The notes: generated from the letters alone by a model not told the origin. 64,000 nucleotides of DNA from Lewinellaceae bacterium (GCA_020636155.1 JACJYM010000001.1:62001-126000); one strand, 5' to 3'. Positions 7,872-17,674 are shown, counted from the first letter of the stretch. Made by a program: numbers and translations.

Positions 7872-7943
7872 ATTTATAGTATCTTTTTGCAAGAAACTCT
7901 TTCTCCCTTTTTTCGGTTAGACATTGAGTAAATACCACAAACT

Positions 7944-8231
7944 ATGAGCTATGCAGGACACGTTCTCGATATGATTCGTCGCATCAATCAAAATAGAAAT
8001 TTGAGAAAAAACTCTATTGATCAATGGAAAGCCAAATCCTACTCACCAAAAACAAAATTGAAATACAACGATAATTTCACCCAACAATTTACTAAAAAGG
8101 AGCGAAGCCAGATTAATGCATCAATTCATAGAAATCAATATACTAGAAATTTAAAATTAAACCTTGTTACGGTGATTGGAATAAGTATTTTCATATTAGT
8201 CATATACTACTTTTGGAAGATGATGACCTAA
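7944..8231 (+). CDS. Small conserved-type protein with C-terminal membrane anchor
   Basis: A 95-residue protein of unknown function. The N-terminus MSYAGHVLDMIRRINQNR is a pattern I associate with small uncharacterised Bacteroidota proteins. The middle is basic and polar. A single hydrophobic segment near the end (about residues 73-90, NLVTVIGISIFILVIYYF) predicts a tail anchor with the basic part in the cytoplasm. It is a lone plus-strand gene between the tracrRNA and rpsU. Nothing in the sequence ties it to the CRISPR system except position; it lies just outside the locus. Confidence 0.7.
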   Translation: MSYAGHVLDMIRRINQNRNLRKNSIDQWKAKSYSPKTKLKYNDNFTQQFTKKERSQINASIHRNQYTRNLKLNLVTVIGISIFILVIYYFWKMMT

Positions 8232-8250
8232 AAAGGGGAAAAATCCCCCT
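8232..8250. terminator. Weak GGGG/CCCC hairpin after the small membrane protein gene
   Basis: AAAGGGGAAAAATCCCC directly follows the stop codon at 8231. The stem has only four G-C pairs and the T run after it is poor. It is nearly identical to the hairpin at 7743-7769. Confidence 0.35.
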
Positions 8251-8370
8251 CATTTTGGGGCATTTACCTGATGTCTTAGAACGTAAAGCACAATAAATTT
8301 GCCTTAGATTCTAACATAAGATGTGTTTAAGTTATTAATTCTTCCAAAAGTGTGATAATTAGTGTAACTA

Positions 8371-8410
8371 AAAAGGGGAATCAGTGTTAACACTGTTCCC
8401 CTTTTTATTT
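8371..8410. terminator. Bidirectional terminator between convergent genes
   Basis: A long inverted repeat (GGGGAATCAGTG, TTAA loop, CACTGTTCCCC) has an A run on the left and a T run on the right. It would end both the plus-strand gene at 7944-8231 and rpsU on the minus strand. Confidence 0.85.
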
Positions 8411-8427
8411 TCTTAAATCTAAAAATC

Positions 8428-8622
8428 CTAGATAGAATTGTCTCTTAAAAATTTCATTTTATACTCAGCATTCAAAACCTCATTTCTTCTCTTCACAGAT
8501 GGCTTAACGAAATTTTTTCTGTTTCTTACTTCCTTCAATACACCTGTAGATTGATATTTTCTCTTATATCTTTTAAGGGCTCTATCTATCGTTTCTTCGT
8601 CTTTAACGCTAATAATTAACAT
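8428..8622 (-). CDS. rpsU: 30S ribosomal protein S21
   Basis: A 64-residue basic protein of the small ribosomal subunit. The start MLIISVKDEETIDRALKRYK, the middle KYQSTGVLKEVRNRKNFVKP and the following SVKRRNEVLNAEYK match bacterial S21 as found in Bacteroidota, at full length. The gene appears monocistronic, with a TATATTTG promoter box upstream (8672-8665) and the strong hairpin at 8371-8410 downstream. Confidence 0.95.
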   Translation of the reverse strand: MLIISVKDEETIDRALKRYKRKYQSTGVLKEVRNRKNFVKPSVKRRNEVLNAEYKMKFLRDNSI

Positions 8623-8664
8623 GTACTAAAAATTGATTTAAATAAATTCAATAATTTCGAGCCG

Positions 8665-8672
8665 CAAATATA
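8665..8672 (-). promoter_or_regulatory. Promoter -7 box of rpsU
   Basis: TATATTTG on the minus strand, 42 nt upstream of the rpsU start codon, matches TAnnTTTG exactly. The -33 TTG is not evident. Confidence 0.55.
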
Positions 8673-8725
8673 CAACTATACCATTTATATATCATACATA
8701 AACTCTCAATTTATTTTTAATTTTT

Positions 8726-9433
8726 TTAAGCGACTTGTTCTCCTTTATTTAACCACAATACGGGTAAGTATGCAATAAAAAACAACAGCAATGCCAAAAG
8801 CTCACAAACTAGCAAATACCAAGGCCAAGGTCCAAAATAATCTAAAGGACTGAATCCATCGGGCTTATGCATAGAATAAAAGAAATTGGTACCCAAAAAG
8901 TAATTAACTATTATAGAAAATATTAAAAATACATTGGCAACTAAAAAAGCACCAAAAAGGTCTCTAATAGTCGGCCTTATATTGTACACCACAATTATGT
9001 AATAAGCAAGTCCGACCAATACTGTATGGCTAATAAAATAAGCGTAATACTCAAAATATCTAGGACCATCAAGTAAATCAGGCGATATAATGGCTTGAAT
9101 AGTGCCTGCCCCCAACAAAAAATAACTAATGGCTAACCAGTGGCGATCTACTTTCCACATGAAATAAGGCATCACGATTGACAATATATTACAAAGGTGA
9201 AACGGCAACTCATCGGCCGTTAAATTTATACCTTTCAAGACCAATACCAATCGGCGTAATATGAGTAAAATCAAGGGTATCAAAGCCAATATTGTACCTA
9301 TCCTCCTTTGTTTTTCAAAAGTCTTATCCTTTGAATAATTTGACACGAAGATCATGAATAAGAGCACCAAAACAATTGGCATCCAATGCATCGTGGTGAA
9401 AATGGCAAACCTATCCATGTCTGAATATGTCAC
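8726..9433 (-). CDS. YwaF/TIGR02206-type integral membrane protein
   Basis: A 235-residue polytopic membrane protein with about six or seven hydrophobic segments. Family-type motifs are ELPFHLCNI (about residue 76), PDLLDGPRYFEYYAYFISH (about 118-136) and SPLDYFGPWPWYLL near residue 200. They match the YwaF (TIGR02206) family, whose function is unknown. The start at 9433 could be replaced by a Met five codons later. The gene stands alone between rpsU and a large outer-membrane gene on the same strand. Confidence 0.8.
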   Translation of the reverse strand: MTYSDMDRFAIFTTMHWMPIVLVLLFMIFVSNYSKDKTFEKQRRIGTILALIPLILLILRRLVLVLKGINLTADELPFHLCNILSIVMPYFMWKVDRHWLAISYFLLGAGTIQAIISPDLLDGPRYFEYYAYFISHTVLVGLAYYIIVVYNIRPTIRDLFGAFLVANVFLIFSIIVNYFLGTNFFYSMHKPDGFSPLDYFGPWPWYLLVCELLALLLFFIAYLPVLWLNKGEQVA

Positions 9434-9532
9434 TGTGTGTTACGTTTTTTCTACTTATTCAATTTCTAAGACAATAATAATGAAACTGAGGATATTTTGA
9501 AAATTTCGTATGTCAATCAACTTTTATTCTTA

Positions 9533-12500
9533 TCAAAATCCTGCTTTCAACTGTAATCTGGCGACATGCACCGTAGGGACTTCACCTGTCTTGCGACCTT
9601 CATAATTTAGAGAAATGTCAATCACTTTTGACAATCGCTTTATAAAAATGATATTCCAGAGATAGTTTTTACCATTTTTTAAGCCATCTAAAAGGTCATA
9701 TTCGATACTCGAATTGGGCATTCCATTGTACTTAACATTGACATAGCTCAAGGTCACATCAAAACTCGACTTATTGACACTTCTTAGATTGAATTCCATA
9801 CTCAATTGATTGCTAAATGAGGTCTCTTTACTCAGAATCAATTGCTTTGCATCCCGATAGAGATAGCTGGCACTTATCCGGGCATTATTGCTGGGTCTAA
9901 AGGATACTTTTGGGGTAAATTTCCAATAATTGATATCTAAATTTCTCGTAAAGAAAAGTTCCGATTCATAGAGCTTAACCCCTTTTGTGAGCTCCATACT
10001 TAGGTCTAAGCTTCTCATGATATTGACCCTGCCACTTGCGATTTTTTCTTGTATTTTCCTTGATTCGCTGCCAGAAATAAGGGTGTTTTTGCTATCGTTA
10101 TTTTTGAGTGATAATTGCAGGTCGTAAGCGACATTTCCCCGATTAATATATATGGTGTGAATCGATTGTGCATTAAAAGAAGTTAAATTGGGGTCATTAA
10201 CCGAAAAATCAATAGGGTTTAAGCTTACGTAATTGCTATTTTCTTGTTTTTTCACCAATCTAAGGTTAGAATTGAATGCTAGCTTTGAAATACCGGACTC
10301 CCAAAAGTTAAGCTTTTTTTTCGATGCAAAAATCAATTTTGGCTCCCATCGAATCGCTTGATTTAACTCCAAAATATCAGTCTGAATAAATTCATTATTA
10401 AATAAGGATAGCCGAATAAAATTGGCCAATGGATTACTCGGATCATATCTAAAATCCGAAGCATTGAATACGGCCACCGTATCGGCATCACCTCCTATAT
10501 AAATGTACTCTCCTTGAGATGCTTGCACCTTTTCGAAATAATATTCAATCTTTGGTTCCTGCCCCGATCCAATGCTGTAGTTGGAATTGATGAGAATGGA
10601 CTTTTTCCATGCATTAAGATTGACATCTAGCTTACCGAGCAGCGTATTTTTAGACTTTTCATTAGTGGCAAGTTCTTCCTTCAGTACCTCAAATTTTCGC
10701 AAAACCATTGATCCATTAATATTAAAATAACTCGTCACCGGAAATCCTAACACAAACTCCGATTGACGAGATCTCAAGGTGTTTTGCAAGCTCTTTGTAT
10801 TTGCATCAAAATATTGGTCATCCCGATTATTGAGTGCCAATTTAAATACAAAATCTTTGAGATTATCAGTTTCGAGATAGGATACGACCGACTGATATGC
10901 TCGAGATCCCTGCCTTAATGCTGAATTATTGACCTCACTTTTTTGATTGGATTCGGCATCGTATTTAAACCCTATTTTCAGAGGAATAAATATTTTAAAT
11001 CCTTGACTAATATTAAAATTGGTACGTAAAAAATCCGTGTTTTCGGTTTCACCAGTGGTGTTGAGTAGGCTTGAATTTCCCGTAAAATTGAATTTTCCAG
11101 TAATATATTTTAATGATAAATTATGTTTATTTCCTGTAAAATCTTTTCCTCTATCAAACTTATTGAATCCATATAATACTCCAAATTTATTTTTAAAACT
11201 GAGATCAACTGACACCTGTTCTAATAATTCTTCCTTCTTAATTTCTGGATTTTCAATATTCCAATCACGAGTAAATTCCGGTGATCTATATGGATTCAAC
11301 ACCCGAAATTCTGCATTTACTTTTTCTAATTTACCATCGATTTTTAAATTCCAATTTGACAATGAATCTAAACTCGTATTGTAGATTGCACCTGCATAAA
11401 ATCCAATGCCTTTATTATCGGAATTATCGATACTGCTCAGCCTATTTATATCAAAATTTGATAAGCTCAGCTCGCCATTTATTTTTAATGTCCGCCCAAA
11501 TCTATACTCCCCTCCTACCGAAGTCATTTGTTGCAATTCAGGTGGTACGATTTTCACGACTGGAAGATAATTTCCATTTCCACAACCGACATATTTATAA
11601 ACCCTACCATTTATATATGACTGATTATCTATTGAATACGAACCAAAACCTTGACTCACCTCACTAAATACGGCGGTATATAATGCACTGTCAGGGTTCG
11701 TAGAAAACACAAGTTTATACATAGATGAGTCCAAGAGACAAGGATTGATTTTCTCCAATTTATACCTGACTTGATTGGCACTCGTTTCGTCATTTACCAT
11801 GCGAATACCAGACCGACTCGCCTCATTTAGATTGTCACCTGCATTTGCTAATATCTGCCTATCGATGGAGTCAAGTTCTATCTGACTCGTTGCATTTTTA
11901 CTATCCTGCTCACTGTAAAAGTTGATATAAAAATCATGTTTAGAAGTCTCATGTCGGGTGTTAAATGTATATTGAGTACGTTGGTAATTTTGATCTGTAT
12001 ATTCAAATTCTACGATCACCCTACTATCTTGCTTTACGACACGAGTTGGCGAAAAGCTAATCTCAGCCCGATTGTAATCTATGACATAATCGAAATCAAA
12101 CCCTCGCACCAATAATTCGCCATTGAAGTATACCTTTTCAGTTCCCGATAAAACTTGCAAATATCTCTCAGCGTTATTGCCAGTCAATTTGTAGGGACCT
12201 TGATTTCCTTCCTTGGTTGGCAGTGTATTTCTCGCAAATTTACCTCTAGATATGGCCACATTGGCACTGTTGTACCAATTACCTCCACCAGCAGAAATCG
12301 TCGTTTCGCCTTTGAGTCCTTTGAGTTTTTTAAGATAATTTTGAAAATATCCATAAGGTTTTTTAAGCTCATAGTCACCCGCTGTGAGCGAAGTTCGATC
12401 CTTACTAATTTTAATAAAAATTCGATCAAAATCTTGAATAATCTGGGTATTCCCCTCTGGTTGTATAGGAATATTATCGTCAGAAATAGCAGCTACAATA

Positions 12501-13036
12501 TCCAAACCACCACCCAACTTGCCATTGAGTTGTAAGTCAAAATTCGAGTTTAAAACCAAACTTTGAGCATTGCCAACACTAAATCCCCTCGAAAAACTAC
12601 CACTGTAATCAAGGTCTTTTTCCAGTATGATACTATTGTCAAATTTAGGAACAAAGGGATCCAAATCAGCCCCGATATACATCACGGTTTCCATGGTGTG
12701 CAACTGACTTGTGTCAATGACAAATTTTGAATTTAAAAGATTATGATTAAAACGTCTATAAGAAACCAATAATGTCGAATCTATCAATTTTAGACAAATA
12801 GAATCACGCAACAGAATGATGTTATTATTGAACCTAATATCATTTGCTATGATGTCTGAATGGCTAATGTTCACAGTACCTGGGATTATAGTCGTCGAGT
12901 CCTCAATGAGTATGCATGACTCAGTAACTTTTACATTTTTACTAATCAAGTTATATTGAGCAGAGATGTTTGACACTGCAAGCAAAGTGATAAAAATCCA
13001 AAGATGATATTTAATATTTCCATTCAAACTGCACAA
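9533..13036 (-). CDS. Large outer-membrane beta-barrel-like protein, function unknown
   Basis: A 1167-residue protein with an N-terminal signal peptide (WIFITLLAVSNISAQ). From about residue 150 it is dominated by alternating polar/hydrophobic strands with frequent aromatic residues and ends KAGF, as outer-membrane barrels do. The segment GNAQSLVLNSNFDLQLNGKL to about residue 200 and the YELKKPYGYFQNYLKKLKG region look like a conserved plug-like part of an uncharacterised Bacteroidota family. No sorting domain or TonB-box is obvious. The first codon is TTG at 13036; no in-frame ATG lies nearby, so the exact start is uncertain. A TAATTTTG box lies at 13062-13055. Confidence 0.75.
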   Translation of the reverse strand: MCSLNGNIKYHLWIFITLLAVSNISAQYNLISKNVKVTESCILIEDSTTIIPGTVNISHSDIIANDIRFNNNIILLRDSICLKLIDSTLLVSYRRFNHNLLNSKFVIDTSQLHTMETVMYIGADLDPFVPKFDNSIILEKDLDYSGSFSRGFSVGNAQSLVLNSNFDLQLNGKLGGGLDIVAAISDDNIPIQPEGNTQIIQDFDRIFIKISKDRTSLTAGDYELKKPYGYFQNYLKKLKGLKGETTISAGGGNWYNSANVAISRGKFARNTLPTKEGNQGPYKLTGNNAERYLQVLSGTEKVYFNGELLVRGFDFDYVIDYNRAEISFSPTRVVKQDSRVIVEFEYTDQNYQRTQYTFNTRHETSKHDFYINFYSEQDSKNATSQIELDSIDRQILANAGDNLNEASRSGIRMVNDETSANQVRYKLEKINPCLLDSSMYKLVFSTNPDSALYTAVFSEVSQGFGSYSIDNQSYINGRVYKYVGCGNGNYLPVVKIVPPELQQMTSVGGEYRFGRTLKINGELSLSNFDINRLSSIDNSDNKGIGFYAGAIYNTSLDSLSNWNLKIDGKLEKVNAEFRVLNPYRSPEFTRDWNIENPEIKKEELLEQVSVDLSFKNKFGVLYGFNKFDRGKDFTGNKHNLSLKYITGKFNFTGNSSLLNTTGETENTDFLRTNFNISQGFKIFIPLKIGFKYDAESNQKSEVNNSALRQGSRAYQSVVSYLETDNLKDFVFKLALNNRDDQYFDANTKSLQNTLRSRQSEFVLGFPVTSYFNINGSMVLRKFEVLKEELATNEKSKNTLLGKLDVNLNAWKKSILINSNYSIGSGQEPKIEYYFEKVQASQGEYIYIGGDADTVAVFNASDFRYDPSNPLANFIRLSLFNNEFIQTDILELNQAIRWEPKLIFASKKKLNFWESGISKLAFNSNLRLVKKQENSNYVSLNPIDFSVNDPNLTSFNAQSIHTIYINRGNVAYDLQLSLKNNDSKNTLISGSESRKIQEKIASGRVNIMRSLDLSMELTKGVKLYESELFFTRNLDINYWKFTPKVSFRPSNNARISASYLYRDAKQLILSKETSFSNQLSMEFNLRSVNKSSFDVTLSYVNVKYNGMPNSSIEYDLLDGLKNGKNYLWNIIFIKRLSKVIDISLNYEGRKTGEVPTVHVARLQLKAGF

Positions 13037-13459
13037 ATAACGCTAATAAAAATTCAAAATTATTTCAGAAATTAAAAAATGGCTCGAAATTTGTAATCAT
13101 ATAAGAGAAATGATGGCTGATAATTTCTAATCAGTTGTTAAAGTTTTCAAACTACCAATCAACCTGTGAATAAAATTACAATTCATAGCCAATATATTAT
13201 ATATTTGTAATTTTATTAATATCATATTACACAATTTTACATTTTTATTTCCAAAGCAATACAACGTATTGAATAATTTTTAGTTAAACATTAGGTTATT
13301 TTAAAATATGTGATCTTTAATTGTATGTTATAATATCTTGAAAATCAACAAAATTGTAACGTAAAATACATTTAAAAAAGGTTGAATTAATTTTAAAAAG
13401 TCTATATTTGTGTCGGTTTTCGGAATGGAAACCCCTAATGAATATTTTAAAGTGTTGAT
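13037..13459. other. Very AT-rich divergent intergenic region
   Basis: About 420 bp between the divergent outer-membrane gene and the haem peroxidase gene. It contains the promoter boxes for both sides (TAATTTTG on the minus strand at 13062-13055; TTG-18-TATATTTG on the plus strand at 13382-13410). I see no credible gene or structured RNA in the rest. Confidence 0.6.
13382..13410 (+). promoter_or_regulatory. Bacteroidota promoter of the haem peroxidase gene
   Basis: TTG (13382-13384), 18 nt, then TATATTTG (13403-13410): a full match to the -33/-7 consensus, 49 nt before the start codon. Confidence 0.8.
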
Positions 13460-15373
13460 ATGAGAAGAAGTTTACTATATTTTGTATTAACTTTTTGTTC
13501 GCTGAATGCAATTTCGGCTCAAGAGTATGAGGTGAGAGCCATCGATGGATTTGGAAATAACATCCAACATCCTGAGTGGGGAAGTTCTGGTGCAATTATG
13601 TTAAGAGCCACTGCACCTGACTTTGCGGATGATATTTCCGAACCTAAATTGGACGAAACATTTTCACGTCCAAATCCACGAGAAATAAGTAATGCCTTAT
13701 TTGATCAAAATTCAAATTTCGGTGATCCATTAAACCTAAGTGATTTCACTTGGTCTTTTGGCCAGTTTATAGATCACGATGTTACATTTTCGCCGGACGG
13801 CTCTGAATTACTTGACAATATTGTTATTCCTGATGATGACCAATATTTTCTACCTAAATCAAAATTGTACATGTTCAGGTCGGCTGAAGCACCTGGCACA
13901 GGTACTTCGCCAGAGAATCCAAGACAAAATCTAAACTCAATTACGGCATTTATCGATGCTTCTAATGTATATGGATCAAGACCTGAAGTTGCAAATTACC
14001 TAAGGACATTTACGGATGGTAAATTAAAAGTAAGTGAGGGAAATCTTTTACCGTGGAATACCACCACTGGTAATGTAAATGACCCAGTAGATTACTCTGC
14101 ACCACACATGGATGACCCTACGCATCAACTTAAAAAGTTTTTTGTAGCAGGTGATGCCCGTGCAAATGAAAATCCTCTTTTGACCAGTTTTCATACTTTA
14201 TTCGTAAGAGAACATAATAGATTGTGTGACGATATCATTGCAAAGCACCCGGGATGGAATGATGAAAGAATTTATCAAGAGGCTAGAAGATGGCTAATTG
14301 GATACATACAAAATATTGTTTTTAATGAATGGCTACCGGCTATGGGTCTTGATTTGCCGGAATACAATGGATATAATCCTAATATCAACCCAGGCATAAT
14401 GAATGAATTTTCTGCAGCCGCTTTCAGAATAGGACATACATTGATAAATACGAATATTTTGAGATTAACCAGAAATGGTGAAACGGTATCTCAAGGTAAT
14501 ATCAACTTAAAAGATGCATTTTTCAACCCATTGGCTATTTTGAATGTAGGTGGTCTAGATCCTTATTTCCAAGGTATGGCCACACAGGTGCAGCAAGATA
14601 TGGATACAAAAGTGGTAAATGATGTACGAAACTTTTTGTTTGGCTCACCTGCTGCAGGTGGACTTGACTTGGTGTCAATCAATATCAATAGAGGTAGAGA
14701 AAGAGGGTTGCCATCACTAAACAAGTTAAGACTTGGAATGGGAAAACCTGCACACAAAACATTCTTGAGTTTAACTGGCAACCAACAACTTGCCGATGTT
14801 TTAGAATCTGTTTATAAAGATGTAAACTTTGTAGACCCCTGGGTAGGAATGCTCGCAGAAAAGAAAATAAATGGCGCTTTGATGGGAGAATTGATGATGC
14901 ATATCATCAGAACTCAATTCAGAAATTTAAGAGACGGCGATAGATTTTACTTCGAAAATGAAGAGCTTTTCACGGAAGAGGATATTGCTAAAATCAAAGC
15001 GACCACCATGCGTGATATCATTATGAGAAACACTGATATCCAGTTGATGCAAGACGAAGTATTCAAGGCTATGCCTACGAATATGATACCTGAGGGACCT
15101 GAACTTTTTCCTTTGAGTCTTGAAGCAGCGGTATATCCTAACCCTATCACGACCAATGACCTTCACGTGAAAGTATTTTTGAATAATGACTCAGAATTCT
15201 CAGTTAAGATATATTCCTTTGATGCCAAACTATGCTTGGATAAAACATTGCATGGATATCAAGGTGACAATTATTATACAATTAACCTTCCCGATAACAT
15301 GTCAGCAGGATATTACAACATAGTCATCAGCAATGATAAAAATTTCAATGTTGTAAAATTGATAAAGCAGTAA
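13460..15373 (+). CDS. Secreted animal-type haem peroxidase with T9SS sorting domain
   Basis: A 637-residue protein. A signal peptide (about 1-20, ending ISAQ) is followed by an animal haem peroxidase domain (about 30-540). Visible family residues are the distal His/calcium Asp motif SFGQFIDHDVTFSPD, the Arg region TLFVREHNRLCDDI, the proximal His in AFRIGHTLINTNIL, and NINRGRERGLPSLNKLR. The last 80 residues (AAVYPNPITTND to the end) form a T9SS type A sorting domain, so the enzyme is probably exported to the cell surface or medium. Peroxidases of this group oxidise halides or phenolics with hydrogen peroxide; the substrate here is unknown. It has its own promoter and a strong shared terminator. 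Confidence 0.92.
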   Translation: MRRSLLYFVLTFCSLNAISAQEYEVRAIDGFGNNIQHPEWGSSGAIMLRATAPDFADDISEPKLDETFSRPNPREISNALFDQNSNFGDPLNLSDFTWSFGQFIDHDVTFSPDGSELLDNIVIPDDDQYFLPKSKLYMFRSAEAPGTGTSPENPRQNLNSITAFIDASNVYGSRPEVANYLRTFTDGKLKVSEGNLLPWNTTTGNVNDPVDYSAPHMDDPTHQLKKFFVAGDARANENPLLTSFHTLFVREHNRLCDDIIAKHPGWNDERIYQEARRWLIGYIQNIVFNEWLPAMGLDLPEYNGYNPNINPGIMNEFSAAAFRIGHTLINTNILRLTRNGETVSQGNINLKDAFFNPLAILNVGGLDPYFQGMATQVQQDMDTKVVNDVRNFLFGSPAAGGLDLVSININRGRERGLPSLNKLRLGMGKPAHKTFLSLTGNQQLADVLESVYKDVNFVDPWVGMLAEKKINGALMGELMMHIIRTQFRNLRDGDRFYFENEELFTEEDIAKIKATTMRDIIMRNTDIQLMQDEVFKAMPTNMIPEGPELFPLSLEAAVYPNPITTNDLHVKVFLNNDSEFSVKIYSFDAKLCLDKTLHGYQGDNYYTINLPDNMSAGYYNIVISNDKNFNVVKLIKQ

Positions 15374-15391
15374 ATACTTGACTGTACTAAT

Positions 15392-15429
15392 AAAAAGCGG
15401 GTCATGAAAATTTCATGACCCGCTTTTTA
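15392..15429. terminator. Strong bidirectional terminator
   Basis: A perfect inverted repeat, AAAAAGCGGGTCATGAAA followed by its complement, with T runs on either strand, lies between the convergent peroxidase and glutamine synthetase genes. Confidence 0.93.
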
Positions 15430-15457
15430 TTTTTATGCTCTTAAAGTAATGCGATAA

Positions 15458-17647
15458 TTATTTGATAAACAATAATTCTCTATACTTAGCCAATGGCCAC
15501 AATTCATCATCGACCATCATTTCTAACTTGTCACAATCTATTCTGATTTTTTCAAAGTACGGCTTCACTTTATTACAATACGCATGTGCTTTATTCTCGA
15601 CATCTTCCATATTATTGGCCTTTTTCCTTTCTTCTACCATCTTATCCACGTTAGATTTAATACCACTGATTTTTTCTGATATGGTAGTGATAATCTCCAC
15701 CTGCTCTTTTGCATATTTCATATAATCGTCAGGAAAAATTTCCTTCAGCCCCTTGACATTTTCCACTAATCTGTTCTGATAATTTATTGCCGTTGGAATG
15801 ACATGATTCGTTGCTAAGTCACCAAGCAATCGGCCTTCAATTTGAATTCTTAAAGCATATTCCTCCAGCTCTATATCAAACCTCGCATGGCTTTCCACTT
15901 CATTCATAATCTGATGTCGCTTAAACAAATCAAGGGTTTTATCAGAAACCTTTACTTTCAAAGCTTCGGGAGTGGTTTTAAAATTATTTAATTTTCTCTT
16001 TTCAGCTTCCTTTACCCATGCATCACCATATCCATCCCCTTCAAATCTTATTCTCTTAGACTTCTTGACATATTCTCTTAAAACATTAAAAATTGCGTCA
16101 TCTTTTTTAAGTTTTTTAGTTTCTATAAGCTTGTCAACTTCTTGTTTAAATGTCATTAATCGATCAGCTACTATGGTATTAAGCACAGTCATAGGACCGG
16201 CACAATTAGCCGAAGAGCCGACCGCTCTGAATTCAAATTTATTTCCAGTAAATGCAAATGGAGAAGTTCTATTTCTATCTGTATTATCAAGTAATACATA
16301 AGGAATCTTTCCCACTAAATTAAGTTTCAAATCCGTCTTTTCTTGCGGGGAAAGTTTTCCATTGGTCACATTTTCTAATTCATCAAGGACTTTAGTCAGT
16401 TGCTCACCAATAAATACAGAAATAATGGCCGGTGGCGCTTCATTTGCTCCTAATCTATGGTCATTACTGGCCGAAGCAATGGATGCTCTCATTAAATCGG
16501 CATATTCATCAACTGCCATAATGGTGTTGATAAAAAAGGTGAGAAACTGAAGGTTACTCATTGGTGTTTTACCCGGACTCAAGAGGTTAACCCCAGTATC
16601 TGTGGCCAGCGACCAGTTGTTGTGTTTGCCAGAACCATTGATACCTGCAAAAGGCTTTTCGTGAAGAAGCACTTTAAAATTATGGCTCTGCGCTACCCTA
16701 TTCATCACATCCATCAGTAAAGAGTTGTGATCAACAGCGAGATTGGCCTCCTCGAAAAGTGGAGCAACCTCAAATTGGTTAGGAGCCACCTCGTTATGTC
16801 TTGTCTTAATCGGAATTCCAAGTTGAAGGCATTCTATTTCTAAATCTCTCATAAATGCCATTGCACGTTTTGGAATAGAGCCGAAATAATGATCGTCTAA
16901 TTGCTGCCCTTTTGCAGAATAATGACCCATGACTGTTCTTCCAGATAGCATAATATCAGGTCTAGTAGCGGCGAGAGTACTATCAATCAAAAAATACTCC
17001 TGTTCCCATCCTAAGGTTGATATGACTTTTTTTACATTTTTATCAAAATACTTGCACACTTGAGTTGCTGCGTGGTCGATGACTTGAAGTGCTCTCAATA
17101 GTGGAGTTTTATTATCAAGTGCCTCTCCAGTGTAAGACACGAATATCGTGGGAATACATAACGTCGTACCCATCACAAAAGCAGGTGAGGTAGGATCCCA
17201 AGCAGTATAACCACGTGCCTCAAAGGTGTTCCGAATACCACCATTTGGAAAGCTACTTGCATCAGGCTCTTGTTGCACTAACTGTGAACCATCGAATTTT
17301 TCAATGGCTTCTCCATCACCCGTAGGTTCAAAAAATGCATCATGTTTCTCTGCCGTAATTCCCGTAAGCGGCTGAAACCAGTGGGTGTAGTGTGTCGCCC
17401 CATGCTCTAGTGCCCATGCCTTCATACCAGATGCGACCTGATCTGCTATTTCTCTATCAATTTTTTGACCGATTTCCACCGCATTTTTAATGCTTTGGTA
17501 AGCTTCCCTGTTCATGTATTGTTTCATTTTATCGAGGTTAAATACTTTTGAGCAGAACAACTCAGAACGACGCTTTGAAATCTCTTGAATCACAACTGGC
17601 TTTCTATCCAGCGCTTCCTTTACAGCGTAAAAACGAAGTGTTGACAT
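15458..17647 (-). CDS. glnN: Glutamine synthetase type III
   Basis: A 729-residue enzyme forming glutamine from glutamate, ammonia and ATP in the cytoplasm. The length (far above the roughly 450 of type I) and the N-terminal part with THWFQPLTGITAEKHD identify GSIII, the usual form in Bacteroidota. The catalytic-core signature INGSGKHNNWSLATDTG lies near residue 335, with HNEVAPNQFEVAP upstream and NRTSPFAFTGNKFEFRA downstream. It is single-gene, with a TAATTTTG box at 17674-17667 about 20 nt before the ATG and the terminator at 15392-15429. Confidence 0.97.
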   Translation of the reverse strand: MSTLRFYAVKEALDRKPVVIQEISKRRSELFCSKVFNLDKMKQYMNREAYQSIKNAVEIGQKIDREIADQVASGMKAWALEHGATHYTHWFQPLTGITAEKHDAFFEPTGDGEAIEKFDGSQLVQQEPDASSFPNGGIRNTFEARGYTAWDPTSPAFVMGTTLCIPTIFVSYTGEALDNKTPLLRALQVIDHAATQVCKYFDKNVKKVISTLGWEQEYFLIDSTLAATRPDIMLSGRTVMGHYSAKGQQLDDHYFGSIPKRAMAFMRDLEIECLQLGIPIKTRHNEVAPNQFEVAPLFEEANLAVDHNSLLMDVMNRVAQSHNFKVLLHEKPFAGINGSGKHNNWSLATDTGVNLLSPGKTPMSNLQFLTFFINTIMAVDEYADLMRASIASASNDHRLGANEAPPAIISVFIGEQLTKVLDELENVTNGKLSPQEKTDLKLNLVGKIPYVLLDNTDRNRTSPFAFTGNKFEFRAVGSSANCAGPMTVLNTIVADRLMTFKQEVDKLIETKKLKKDDAIFNVLREYVKKSKRIRFEGDGYGDAWVKEAEKRKLNNFKTTPEALKVKVSDKTLDLFKRHQIMNEVESHARFDIELEEYALRIQIEGRLLGDLATNHVIPTAINYQNRLVENVKGLKEIFPDDYMKYAKEQVEIITTISEKISGIKSNVDKMVEERKKANNMEDVENKAHAYCNKVKPYFEKIRIDCDKLEMMVDDELWPLAKYRELLFIK

Positions 17648-17666
17648 AAATTTTATTATTTTGGGG

Positions 17667-17674
17667 CAAAATTA
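17667..17674 (-). promoter_or_regulatory. Promoter -7 box of glnN
   Basis: TAATTTTG on the minus strand fits TAnnTTTG and lies 19 nt before the start codon. A -33 TTG is not seen at the expected distance. Confidence 0.5.

Noticed and set aside
7872..7943. Possible riboswitch or second small RNA after the tracrRNA
   Set aside because: Only poorly structured pyrimidine-rich sequence is visible; it is better explained as the leader of the small membrane protein gene.
13317..13595. Minus-strand open frame of 92 codons overlapping the peroxidase start
   Set aside because: It covers the peroxidase promoter and signal-peptide coding region in antisense and has no recognisable features.
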